Assembly (NCBI GenBank): GCA_963678705.1
Contig: OY783214.1
Coordinates: 2,356,001 to 2,420,000 of the forward strand
DNA length: 64,000 nt
Direction of reading: 5' to 3'
Source: Panorpa germanica
Lineage: Eukaryota > Arthropoda > Insecta > Mecoptera > Panorpidae
The notes under the pieces were generated by a model that ran no database searches, was not told the DNA's origin, and saw only the letters and a program-made list of their open reading frames with translations. Below are positions 1 through 11,337 of this stretch, one piece after another; position 1 is the stretch's first letter; each line of letters opens with the position of its first letter. The translations under genes and the position numbers were made by a program.

Positions 1-1992
1 AACTTGGGTCATGTATTAAGACACTAATTGCCATATTTGTTAATAATTATAACACTAAAATTATTATTCAGTAGCGGCGCGAATTTTTAGGGACAATGTC
101 GCAACAAAGCTAGAACGTTGAAATATAAGACAAACCATAGAAAACACAAATTTCAAATAGTGGCGGGTGGCTAAAAACCGGTAATGTACAATACATAGTG
201 ATAAAAGACTATAATATAAAATATATGTTCTTAGATACAAACAAAATAGATCCCAGTGCTGAGATTTGACAAATTTGTTCAGTAGCGATGGTATGTGGGA
301 GGAACTAGTGCTAAAATATAAGTACAAAGCTAAAATCTGGTATGCAGATATAAATTGACAGACAGATTGACTTATTAATAACGAAAATATAAAAAAAACC
401 ACATTTTCTTAAGTGTAACATTAGAGTGGGAGGTGATAAACCGAGTATAAGAACAATATGGAGGTACAACGATGATGTTTTGCATGTAGAATTTTAAATA
501 AAAGCACAATAGTTCTCTATAAGTTAGATATTTAAATAACATTCAGTAGTAGAATTGGATTAATATTTGGTGCGTTTTTGGTGCTGCGAAATCAAACAGG
601 AGTGAGGGGTATAGAGGGGAAATAGTTTACAGCCCCAAATATCAAATTAAAAAAATAGAAACTATGCATGTGCATATTTGCGAAAATAAATTTAACCTTA
701 GTAGCGGCGTAAAATTGGGGAAGTGGGGGCGGGTAAGGCTTTGCCAAAGAACTCAATTTTGAAATTTCGATCATTTATAAAAGTAGAGGTAGATAAAGGA
801 TATAAAGGTAGAGAGAATTGTTACGAGCAAAATAGATTGCTATGCTTAAAATTTGACAATTTTATTTCAGGAGCGGGGATTAATGGAGAGACTAATATTA
901 TATCGTAAATATAAATACGAAAATTAGAAACTTTACAGTGCAGTTTTAATTATGTAAATGAATTGCTGTAGTATCGAATTGGTAGTGCCTGATTGGACAA
1001 GAGAATGGCGCTGAGGTTTAGTACTAAGATTATAATGACTCTAAGAGATAACCGTGTGCAGATAACATGTGCTTTGGTGCTAAAAGTGTATGCGGTGGTG
1101 CATGGGGATTAAATCGAAAGTGCAATAACGGGAAGGATAAGTGCTAGAGATGGATTATTTGGAGCGAACTGCTAGGCTTTCTTAAAAACATAAATGAATT
1201 AATGTAATAATTAGGTTCACATTAAAATAAGTAAAAATTAATTTTAAAAGCATTTATCTTATCGAATAATTATTAAAAACAATGTACTACTATGGATGAA
1301 ATTTAGTATGTAGGTTGTCAGTAAAGTAATAATTTTGAAAACTAATTGCTAAGAAAATAGTACGCAGGAGGTGGAAGCGCAGGATTATTTAATGATTGCG
1401 CGAAAACGAACGCGATAGGAAAGTGCCTTAATGAGCGATGATGCTCAGGTTGACTGTGGTGTTGCAAGTGGGCGCATTATGGCAGAGGTGCAGACGAATA
1501 CAATTGAAAGAAGAGCCAAGAGGTGATGATTGGTGTTTAGGGGCGGGGCAGTGGACATTGTTCAATACTGTGCTTCATTAGGATAAATGATAATTTTACA
1601 CAAAGAGGAGGAAACGAAGGATTATTTAATTATAGTGCTAAAGCGGGGGCGCTGTGAAAGTTCGCTAAGGACCGAGGATGCTCAGGGAAAAGCGATGCAG
1701 AGTGCTGAAGGAAGAAGGCGCTCCATGGCGGAAGTTTAGAGGAATCAAATTAAAAGTTCGGAAACGTAAGAGAGCATAAAGCGAAGAGGGCACTGGAGAC
1801 TGGTCAATACAGTGCTTATTTACTTTAAATGAAAGAATTATAACAAAATAAGGAAACATAAATTTAAAAAAGGATATATTTTAACGAAAATTACTTAAAA
1901 ATAATATTTTGCATTATTTTCAATTTAGCAAATAAATTTATTTATTCACAAATATTATATACACGTCGCTTTGCGACGGGGCGAAGCGCTAG
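1..1992 (+). mobile_element. Helitron-like non-autonomous repeat, 5' end outside window
   Basis: No coding capacity is visible. The block is built of diverged modules recognisable by GTAGCGGCG followed by a TTTTGGGGGCAATGTC-like stretch, as near 73 and 703. It ends at 1989-1992 in CTAG, preceded by the perfect hairpin CGTCGC-TTT-GCGACG at 1964-1978, and is followed directly by TCTACTATTTATAATG. A short hairpin about 10 nt before a CTRR terminus and a 5' TC start are the accepted Helitron signatures. No Rep/helicase frame was found, so if this is a Helitron it is non-autonomous. The family assignment is inference from the ends; it could also be another rolling-circle-like or foldback repeat. 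Confidence 0.55.
1964..1992 (+). repeat. Helitron-type 3' terminus (hairpin plus CTAG)
   Basis: A stem CGTCGC/GCGACG with a TTT loop is followed by GGGCGAAGCG and CTAG. The same terminus recurs at about 3702-3728 (+), 3872-3905 (-) and about 19945-19975 (-, mutated), so it is a conserved element end and not a chance hairpin. Confidence 0.6.
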
Positions 1993-3728
1993 TCTACTAT
2001 TTATAATGTTCGTAATGTTCCAATTTAACATGGAAAATCCATAAGAACTCATAGATATTTATATATATAGAGCGATATATATAAGGCGCCTACAAAGTTT
2101 TTTTAAATTTTGATATTATGTAAACGACGAATTTCTAAGACTTTCTACGTCCCTGAATTTTTCTTTGAATTTCCTGGAAACCCGTAATTTTGGAAAAACT
2201 GGAAAATTCGAAAAAATACTTTTGCAAATATCTGACGAACTAAAAAAGATAGAAAACTGAAATTTGGTATGTGTATTGAGATTATAATTGTGCACATTTG
2301 TCAATAGTTGGAAATTTGAAATTTAAGTTCAGTAGCGGCGCGAATTTCCGGGGGCAATGTTAGAATAGAGTTAGGACGTTCAAATTCAATATGTAAGCAC
2401 TCTGTAGACAGTAATTAATGAATAAAAATAAACAGACCCAAATTTCCAGTGCCGGCGGGAGTTGAGACAGTAAAAGCCAGAAATATTGAAAAAGTAGTAT
2501 CAAATCTTGGGGTATGTATTGAGACACTAATTGCGCATGTTAGCAAAAAATTGGATTACCAAAATTTTAATTCAGTAGCGGCGTGATTTTTTGGGGGCAA
2601 TGTCACATTAGAGCTAGAACGTTAATATTTAAAATATGGGCCCTATATAGAGTGTCATAAAAGACAAACTATAAAAAAATGTAACTTTCCTGAGGCGGCG
2701 GGCGCGGGGGGCCAAAAACCAGAAATATTAAATAGATAAAGATGAAAGGGTATAGTTTAGAATATATGTTCTTAGATACAAATAAAATAGATCCCTGTGT
2801 TAAAATTTGACAAACTTGTTTAGTAGCGCAGGTATGTGGGGGGTACTAATGCTAAAGTATAAATACAAAGCAAATTTAGTATGCAGATATAGATTGACAT
2901 ATTAATAACGAAAAAAAAAAAACTACATTTTCTTAAGTGTAACACTAGAGTGGGGGGTGATAAACCGAGTATAAGAACAAAATAGAGGTACAACGATGAT
3001 ATTTTGCATGTAGAATATTAAATAGAAGCACAATAGTTCTCTATAAGTTAGATAGTCAAATTACATTCAATAGTAGAATTGAATTGATTTTAGTGCGTTT
3101 GTTGTGCTGTGAAATCGAACAGGAGTGAGAGGTATAGGGGGGAAATAGTTAACAGCCCTAAATATCAAATTAAAAGAATAGAAAGTACGCATGTGGATAT
3201 TTGGGAAAAATAAATTTAACCTAAGTAGCGGCGTAAAATTGGGGAAGTGGGGGCGGGAAAGCCTTTGCTAAACAGCTCAATATTACACAGATAATTTTAC
3301 ACAGAGAGGAGGAAACGAAGGATAATTTAATTATAGTGCTAAAGCGGGGGCGCTGTGAAAGTACTCTAAGGACCGACGATGCTCAGGAAAAAAGCGATAC
3401 AGAGTGCTAAAGGAAGAAGGCGCTCCATTGCGGATATTTAGAGGAATCAATTTAAAAGTTTGGAAACGTAAGGGAGCATGGAGCCAAGAGGTCGTGATTG
3501 GGGCTTATGGGCAGGGGCACTGGAGACTGGTCAATACAATGCTTTAAATGATAATTACTGTAAATGAAAGAATTATAACAAAATAAAGAAACATAAATTT
3601 AAAAAAGATATAATTTAACGAAAATAACTTAAAAATAATTAATTAATTAAAAACAATAATTTAGCAAATAATTTGATTTATCCACAAATATTATATACAC
3701 GTCGCTCTGCGACGGGGACAAGCGCTAC
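1993..3728 (+). mobile_element. Helitron-like unit, complete, about 1.7 kb
   Basis: It starts TCTACTATTTATAATG immediately after the CTAG of the preceding unit and ends after the hairpin CGTCGC-TCT-GCGACG in AGCGCTAC, where CTAC replaces CTAG. The 5' zone contains a short (TA)n stretch. It is followed by the same GTAGCGGCG modules as the neighbouring unit, near 2333, 2578 and 3225. No open frame longer than about 60 codons has protein character. It lies head-to-tail with the first unit, with no sequence between them. Confidence 0.55.
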
Positions 3729-3871
3729 TATATATATAATTATCTATGAGTTTTCCATGTTAAATTAGAACATTACGAACATTATAATAATAAGATATAT
3801 ATATATAAATATTGAGTTCTTATGAGTTTTCCATGTTAAAATGGAACATTACAACCATTATAAATAGTAGA
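3729..3871 (-). mobile_element. Fragments of Helitron-like 5' ends, reversed
   Basis: Two partial copies of the 5' end (reading TCTACTATTTATAATG leftwards from 3871, and a second AATGTTCGTAATGTTC-type copy at about 3765-3795) separate the + oriented units from the - oriented block. This is where orientation switches. Confidence 0.45.
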
Positions 3872-6800
3872 CTAGCGCTTCGCTAGGTCGCAAAGCGACG
3901 TGTGTATTATATTTGTGTTTAAATAAAAGTGATTTACTAAGTTTACCTTAATGCAAAATATTATTTTTGAGTAATTTTCACTAACATATATCTTTTTTTA
4001 AATTTATGTTTCTTTATTTTGTTCTAAAATTATAATTTTCCGTAATTAAGCATTGTATTGAACAAAGTCCAGTTCCCCGTCCCTAAACACCTACCATCAC
4101 CTCTTCTACCATCACCATCGTTCCCGCACTTTGGAATTTATTTCTCTGCACGTCTGCCACAGAGCACCACGACACATGCTGAGCAGCTAGCGCTCCTTCC
4201 CTTAGCATCGTCACTCCTTAGAGCATTTTTCCAGCGCCCCCGCTTTAGCGCTTCTAATTAGCTGCTCCCATTTCCCCAAATTCGCGCCGCTACTCATGGT
4301 AATTTTTTTTTCGCAAATATGCACATATGGTTGAAGTTACGAGAGTTCGGCGGTGACTTATATTTAAAACAAGTTGTAGGGTATAAACTGCTGATATAAC
4401 TAAAAAGCACTGACTCATTTATTTTTTTATAATGTATATAGAAACGAATAAGACAAAATTCATTATCGTATTATAAATTTATACCGCTCTTATAACCTCT
4501 TTTAAGTATAAGTCATCGCCGATCTATCGTGATTTGGACTATATAGTTTTCACTTTTTCAATTTGATATTTGGGGCTATTGAATATCTCCCCCTTCCCCC
4601 GCCAGATTTAGTAGCGTTACAAACGCTCCAAATAAAAATCCAATTTTACTACGGGGTGTAATTTGAATATCTAACTAATAGAGCACTTTTTGCTAAACTA
4701 TATGCTTTTTAAATTGCTTCCGCCTCGCTACGTACCAATCTATTTAGAAATTTATTTTCAAAATTAATAATTTACTGCTATCCTACATACTAAATTTTAA
4801 CCTTATATGCACATTATTTTTAAGAAGTTAAATTAAAAATAAATATATATAAATGCTTGTTAAATTATATTTTTACCCATTTCACTCTAAACCTACCAAT
4901 TACATCAATTACATTCTGTAATGAACAATACCAATCGCCACGCTCCTAATCGCTCCTTAGCACTGTGGCTCCTATCGTTTTCATTCTGGCACTTTTAATT
5001 TAATCCAACTGCACCGTCCCTATCCATCCATCTGCAACGTCCCTAACTCATATAGTTGCTTTCCTCCATCACCCCTGCTTCGAGCATCTCAGCCTATTTT
5101 TTGACCCCGGCGCTCCATCCCTCTCGCCCCTCCAATACACTATACTTCTACTTCAATACTCCAAAAACTCATTCAAGTAATTAATACTGCACTATAAACA
5201 AACATACTAAATTTCATATTTATATCTAGAATATAATATTAGTCTTCTCATTTACCCCCGCCGCTGAAGTAAAATTGTCAAATTTTAATCAAAGTAATCT
5301 ATTTTGCTCGTACTTAACATTTTCTCTAGCTATTTTAAATCACCGTTTATAAAAAACCCCACAAATAAAAACATTTGCACAACACAATAAACATTTGCAA
5401 TACATAATTCATAACTTATTATTTACAACTAATATACTTAAAATAAAGAGATTGAACTCTGCCTACAAACGCACCAAATATCATTCCAATTCTGCTAATG
5501 AATGTATTTTAAACATGTCCAGCACATAGAGAACTATTTTTCTTCTATTTAATATTCAACATGCAAAATATCATTGTCGTACCTCTATATAGTTCTTTTA
5601 TTCATTTTATCACCTCCTACCCTAATGTTACACTTAGGTAATGTAATTTTTTTCATTTTCGTTATTAATATATCAATCTGTATCTGCATACTAAATTTTA
5701 GTTTTGTATTTATATTATAGCATTATTGCTAAAAATAATTTCCGCTACTAAACTAAATTTGTCAAAGTAGGCACAGGAATCAATTTTAGTTGTACCCAAG
5801 ACACATATACTAAATTATAGCCTTTCATCCCCATATATTTGATATTTCTGGTTTTTCGTTCCCAATTCCCTCCCTTACTGGAAATTTGCCGTTTTCTATT
5901 ATTTCCAAGTTACAATTTTCTTTATTTAATATTTCTGGCTTTTACCGTGTCATATCCCGCTGCCACTGGAAATTTGGAATTTTTAATACTTATTTATTAA
6001 TTACTGTCTACAGCTAGCCTTCATACTAAATTTCAACGTTGAATCTCTATTTTAACATTACCCCCAAAAAATCGCGCCGCTACTGAATAAAATATGTGGT
6101 GTTTCAATTATTGAAAAATATTCACAATTAGTGTACCTATATATATCCCAAGTTAAAATGTCTTTATTCAAAATTTCTAGATTTTACGGTTTCAACTTCC
6201 GGCGCCACGAGAAAATTAGGGTTTCCTATTTTATTTTTATTAGTTACTGTCAAAAGGGAGCTTGCATAACAAATTTAAATATTCTAATTCTATTGCTCCC
6301 AGAAATTCGCGCCGCTACTGAATTCTAAATTTGGTGCCTAATTATTGGCGATGATGCACAATTAGTGTCCCAAGCAAATATTTTCTTTATTCAATATTTT
6401 TAGATTTTAGTGTTTCAACTCCCACCGCCACTGGAAATTTGGGGTTTTCAATTTTTTCTCTTAATTAGGATTACTGCGCTTCAAGCACCCTGAGAACCAA
6501 TCTCTATAAAATTAATTTTACAAATTTATCCTTTATTGTTAACCTTAATAACAAATTTTATTTTGAAATAATGGCTCAATAAGATAAATGCATGTTAAAA
6601 TTTATTTTCACTCATTTCACTGTAAGCCAATTTCTCTCTTCCTCCAGTCTGATTTCGTAGCACTTTGCAAACGCACCAAATATCTATCCAAATCTACTAC
6701 TGGATAAAATTTGAATTTATAACATAAAGACAACTATTTTCTTCTATTTAGTATTCTACATGCAAAATATCACTTTTGTACCCCTACATTGTTATTATAC

Positions 6801-7208
6801 TCAGTTTATTACCCCCTGCTCCAATGCTACACATAAAAAAATGTAGTTTCTTTATATTTTCGTTATTAATATGTCAATGTCAATCTATATCTGCATACTA
6901 AATTTCAGCTTTGTAATTATATATTAGCATTAGTACCCCCCACATACCTCCGCTACTGTTATTTGTATTTAAGAACATATATTCTAAACTAAAGCCTTTC
7001 ATCTCTATATATTTCATATTTCTGGTTTTTGGCCCCTAGCGCCCGCCGCCTTTATAAATTTGCATTTTTCTATAGTTTGTCTTTAATGACAATCTATATA
7101 GGGCCCACGTTCCAAATATCATCGTTCTACCTCTGTTGCGACATTGCCCCCAAAAAATCACGCCGCTACTGAATTAAACTTTTGGTAATCCAATTATTGG
7201 CAAACATG
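3872..7208 (-). mobile_element. Helitron-like block, reverse orientation, 3' part
   Basis: Its 3' end on the minus strand is CTAG at 3872-3875, next to a GTCGC/GCGAC hairpin. Modules occur as reverse complements (CGCCGCTACTG near 4285, 6076, 6309 and 7162). The block stops abruptly inside a module at about 7208, where a retrotransposon nest begins. Similar module sequence resumes after 17364. The open frames on either strand are not protein-like. Confidence 0.5.
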
Positions 7209-7360
7209 TTGTAATGATTCTAGTAGTATGTCTGAAATCTAGTAGTGTTAATGTAATGATTCTAGTAGTATGTCTGAAATCTAGTAGTATTAGATTTCAT
7301 TATTATGATACAAAAACAAAATATCACTAGTCTAATTATATCTGATTAAAGCTTGTAAAT
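7209..7360 (+). mobile_element. Probable 5' end of the + strand LTR element, split off by the errantivirus insertion
   Basis: This begins where the Helitron-like repeat is broken. It holds two tandem copies of a 42-bp unit starting TGTAATGATTCTAGTAG (7210 and 7252). It also holds AATTATATCTGATTAAA (7335-7351), whose reverse complement lies at 14940-14956, just upstream of the + strand gag start and on the other side of the errantivirus. That shared inverted motif suggests both sides were one 5' region before the insertion. No matching 3' copy was found, so calling it an LTR is inference. Confidence 0.4.
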
Positions 7361-7594
7361 TTAACTTTTGATTTACTGAAGTTAATAAAAAAAACAATTT
7401 AATTAACTTTAAACAATTATTTTATTAATATATTTATTACAAGACCTTCTGGCAATTCAGAGGTTGGAGTAAGACTAGTGGTCCGAGATTACATGGTTAC
7501 TTATATACTAACTTAATCGTAATTCTATCCCAGGATATTTAGATTAGATAAGGGATATGTTGGGTGGCCTTTAGAGCTGGCACGCGTGGTAACA
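7361..7594 (-). repeat. 3' LTR of the errantivirus-like element
   Basis: Read on the minus strand it starts TGTTACC and ends GTTAA. It aligns along its length to 14673-14907, with a few substitutions and one 1-bp indel. Confidence 0.9.
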
Positions 7595-7606
7595 TCTCCC
7601 ACCGAA
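7595..7606 (-). promoter_or_regulatory. Polypurine tract
   Basis: The minus strand reads GGTGGGAGA directly before the TGTTACC of the 3' LTR, the expected position for the plus-strand DNA primer of an LTR element. Confidence 0.7.
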
Positions 7607-7615
7607 GATACAACT

Positions 7616-9181
7616 TTATGCTGTAAAAGTAGCAAAAGGTGTATGATTCTCTGTGTCTAATGGTTCAATTATATTGATTTCTTTATTTTTATTTTTCTTA
7701 CAATATCTATATGTTATGTATATAATAATTGTTATTATTATAGTCATAAAAAATGGGGTTATTATAGGGTGTATAATATGTATATTATGGGGTAGTTCAT
7801 TAATCTTGAGATCTCTTGGTAGTAGAGCTAGAGTATGTTGTAGTTTCTCGATGTTGTGCAGATCTAAGTGTTCCATGGTAAATGATGCGTCGATGGGTTT
7901 GTTTTGTATTTCGGGTACACTAGGTAAAGGCATCAGATTCCAGGTTTCCACAGTTTCTTTAATCTTAATATGTTGAATTATTCTACCTGAAACATAAAGT
8001 TTACATTGATCTGCAAGGTTTAATATATAGGTTCCTTGTAGGTTCATCGTCTTCGTGTCTTCGCATTGTAAAGTACTGTTAATTTTTTCATTTGAAATGA
8101 TGATCCAGGTGTTAGGGTCGATGTTCTGAATTTTCAGTCCTTTTAGTTCTATTGTCAAGGGTTGATATTGTGTTGGGGGTTGTCCTCTCAGGAGTTCTGT
8201 TTTGCAGGTGTGTTCTGTATTCATTGTTTCTCTGAGTTCGCATAAATATTGATTATTATTTATTTTAGTGCATGGTGAATTTGATTCAATATGTGAGTAG
8301 TCATTAACAAGTAGGTATTTGGATTTAGGAATTAATATTTGGAATTGATTATAGTATGGTATTGGTAGTGGATAGTTTTCGTAATATGTGAATATTTTAG
8401 GGTTGGTAAGGGGTATTTTTATTACAAATACAATAGTCACATGTTGTGTATATGCTGTCACTTGACTGATTTCTTCATAAGTATGAACGTTTTCTAGCGT
8501 TATTTTGAAGGGTAGTTTAATGTGTTCAGTCGAATTGAGGTAATTCTCTATATCTTTAAGTTCTCCTAGTAGGTGTCCGGGTTCTAGGATGGATACGCTA
8601 ATTGTTCTAAGTCTAGCGAAGGTAATATCTTTTTCAATTCTTTCCAGTAGATGCATTAGTAATTGCATGGACTGGGCGATGAGTCCGATTGATTCCGTGA
8701 TGAGTATGTGTCTCATGTTTACTGCTTGTGCTTGGTTGATTGCAGTTGTTAGGGTTTTAATCCGTTCGTTTGATTTTTCTTGATTTTTGTTGAGAGTCTC
8801 TAGCGCTTGTTTAAACTCGTCTGTTATGGTGTTGGCTAATTTTATTTGTTTATTAATAGTTTTCTTTATTTGTAGCTGGTTTCCTTTTAAGGTCTGGAGT
8901 GCGTGGTTTATTCTTTTCCCGTCTTCTTGGTCTAAATTTCCTCCTATGTATTTCCAAAAAGTACCTATAGCGTCGATACTTCGTTTATTTCGTCTTGTAG
9001 GTAATATTTGTCGAATTTTCTTGTTGATTTCCGAGTCTAGGATATCTAGGATATCGGTAGAATGGCCATGTAAATGTTTTTCTATATATTTTATCTGTTC
9101 TTGCATTGATATCTTAAGGTTATGAGCGTTTTGATGATATTTTATTACCGGTTCCATATCAATTTTCTTAATTATTGTCAA
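7616..9181 (-). CDS. env: Errantivirus-type envelope fusion protein (env)
   Basis: This is a membrane glycoprotein of the baculovirus F-like/errantivirus Env class, which mediates membrane fusion in infectious relatives. Visible: a furin-type RNKR site at residues 64-67 followed by a hydrophobic, Gly-rich fusion-peptide-like stretch; a long heptad-rich coiled-coil region at about 85-185; a C-terminal membrane segment at about 468-490 rich in Ile/Thr/Phe; and a short basic cytoplasmic tail. The reading frame is intact and stays open upstream of the first possible start, to about 9316, with no ATG signal peptide. It begins right after the integrase stop. In gypsy-type elements env is made from a spliced mRNA, and a CAG at about 9291-9293 (minus) could be the acceptor. 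That last point is inference. Confidence 0.85.
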   Translation of the reverse strand: MTIIKKIDMEPVIKYHQNAHNLKISMQEQIKYIEKHLHGHSTDILDILDSEINKKIRQILPTRRNKRSIDAIGTFWKYIGGNLDQEDGKRINHALQTLKGNQLQIKKTINKQIKLANTITDEFKQALETLNKNQEKSNERIKTLTTAINQAQAVNMRHILITESIGLIAQSMQLLMHLLERIEKDITFARLRTISVSILEPGHLLGELKDIENYLNSTEHIKLPFKITLENVHTYEEISQVTAYTQHVTIVFVIKIPLTNPKIFTYYENYPLPIPYYNQFQILIPKSKYLLVNDYSHIESNSPCTKINNNQYLCELRETMNTEHTCKTELLRGQPPTQYQPLTIELKGLKIQNIDPNTWIIISNEKINSTLQCEDTKTMNLQGTYILNLADQCKLYVSGRIIQHIKIKETVETWNLMPLPSVPEIQNKPIDASFTMEHLDLHNIEKLQHTLALLPRDLKINELPHNIHIIHPIITPFFMTIIITIIIYITYRYCKKNKNKEINIIEPLDTENHTPFATFTA

Positions 9182-9324
9182 GTGTTCTCTGATGTTTTGG
9201 GCTGTACCTCTTTGTATGGGGTAGAGTCCTGGATTGTCTGTGATTTTGTGGAGTTTGCATTCGTTAGTAATAGTAGTCGTGATAGTGGTGATCCTGTAAC
9301 AAGGATTTTGTTGTTTTTATTTTA

Positions 9325-10812
9325 TCACTCTATTTTATGCATTATATATGTATGTTTTGATGTACCGTGGTTTGAAAATACAGTTTCAATTTCATCTTTG
9401 GTTCGTTTGAAAAGTCCTTGCCCTATGGCTGGCATTCTGATGGTGTATACCATTGGCTCTTTTTCAAAGAGAGTTAGGAATGATTTTAGTTTCTCTAAAC
9501 AATTTTCTTTATTACATACTATATTAATAGTTTTGCCGAATGTTTTTCCTTCGGTTATGGTGTAGAGACCTTTTTTCAGGTTTTTTATACGTTTTTCTTT
9601 ATTTAGTATAAATTCATAATATGGTATGTCCAAAGCTATTAGTTTGGCGAATCCTTGGTAGTGTGAGGGTTCGTTGTCTTTTAACGTGTAACGATCATGT
9701 ACTAGGTGTAGAATGAAATCGGTTTTTTCATTCGAAGGAAGTTTTCCGTTTTCTATCTGAAGTACTGATTTTACTTTGAGTGGGGTTGTCATTAGGTTGT
9801 CTAAATGATTAGTTCTAGTGACGTGTGTTTTAAGGTGTTTAATCGTAGCTATATTTTTATCTGATACTTCTAAGACTTCATATGGTCCTGTGTTTTTTGG
9901 TTTACTTTTGGTTTGGTTTTTAATTTTCTTATTTAAATACACTATATCAGTAGGTTTCACTTTTGGTTTAGGAATGTCTTTATTTATACGATTTATAGTT
10001 TGTTCTTTCTTCTGTTGTATTTGGTTTTTAACTTGTTCATATATTTTCGTAGTTCGGTCTCGATGGTTCTGCATGTAAAGATCCATAAGTGTCATATCTT
10101 GGTTTAATAGTAAAGGTGATTTAGTACATAGATGTCCGTTTATTAGTTCCCGAGGTTTGTACTGGGTGGTGGAATGAGGTGTCTCATTGTATCCTATAAG
10201 GGTGTACTTCATAAGTAGTCTTGGGGGAAGATCGTGTTCTGTTTTCACGATTCTGTACATTTCAAGTAAAGTAGAATGTAGTCTTTCTACAGGAGCGTTA
10301 CTTTCGTGACAATAGGGTGTAGTTATATGCATTTCTATTTTGTGTAGATTTAGTAATTCTTTAATGATGTTATTATTAAATTCTGCACCGCCATCCATGG
10401 TTATTTGTTTGGGTATGCCATGATGGGTGAAATAGGTCAATAGTTTTTCTGTTACTTCTATTGCTGTTCTAGCTATGATGTCATATGCCTGTGCGTATTT
10501 GAAAAATGAATTTATTATAGTTAGAAATTTCTGTCCGTCTACTTCGAAAGTATCAATGTATATTTTTCCAAATGGTTTTTCCGGTGTTTCCGTGATGTTG
10601 AGTGGTGCTTGTATCGGATGTCGATTGTATTTTTGTTGTTTACAAGTGAGACAATTGTTAATATAATTCTCTACTTGCTTTTTCATACCGCTCCAGGTGT
10701 ATCGTTCTTGAATCATTTTTCGTGTGTGGTCAATGCCTCTATGGTGGGTCTTCCCTTCGTGTATTTGTAGTATAATATAGAGTTGGTCTTCTAATTCAGT
10801 TATAATATCAAC
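9325..10812 (-). pseudogene. pol: Integrase domain of pol (errantivirus-like)
   Basis: This catalyses cDNA integration. From the N-terminus it shows the zinc-binding HHCC region (His pair in GKTHHRG, then CLTC), and the DDE core with Asp in IYIDTFEVDG, Asp in MDGGAEF and Glu in NAPVERLHS. A C-terminal domain and a long tail end at 9325, nine bases before the env frame opens. The frame is the same as the upstream RT but is separated from it by TGA codons at 10813-10815 and 11338-11340. The His part of the zinc finger lies upstream of the first ATG (10716), so this is a piece of the polyprotein and not a separate gene. Confidence 0.88.
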
Positions 10813-11337
10813 TCAGTTTAAGCATCTTATTATCTTATAACGAATAAATGTTTCAATTTTCAATTTATTATAAATTTCGTATATTTCATTGTCACAGAAA
10901 AAGTAGTATGTTATATCTGTGTCAAGTTTTTCTAACGTGAGGATAAATAGTTCTTGATGTATATGGTCTTGATGTATTTCAAGATGTATTTGTTGCTTGT
11001 TGTCTATTTTTCGTATTTTGCTTGTTGTTTTTCCGAGAGTTTGAGTAATAATTATTTGGTTTTTCTTGGTTTCCAAAGGATCAGTTGTTATGGGTATTCC
11101 GGTGTAAGAATCTTCTTGCGAGTGTATGGTATCTGAATCGCTTATTTCGATTATTTCTGATTCTTTATTGATTTCTATGGGGTCATTGGGGATCGGTGTT
11201 GGTACTGTTGTATTTAGTATATCCGTTGGTTCATTTTTATTTAGAGTTGTTATAGGGGTTTCCGTACGTAGAGTTGTGGGTGTAGGGGTGTTGGTATTTT
11301 CTTTAAGTACATCATCTATTTCTGCGATGAGTTCTTC
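10813..11337 (-). pseudogene. pol: pol linker between RNase H and integrase
   Basis: The region is open in the same frame as the flanking RT and integrase except for the bounding TGA codons. It is rich in Thr/Pro/Glu, with no recognised motif in its first half, and then becomes a Lys/Ile-rich segment. Both interruptions are TGA, which can arise from CGA by a single transition. It is a tether region of the polyprotein. Confidence 0.6.

Noticed and set aside
4058-4261. 67-codon Pro/Ser/Leu-rich frame
   Set aside because: It lies in the reversed Helitron-like repeat. Related modules in other copies do not keep the frame.
7210-7290. CRISPR-like or satellite array from the 42-bp TGTAATGATTC repeat
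   Set aside because: Only two adjacent copies with no spacers, in an animal genome; best read as a duplication near a retroelement end.
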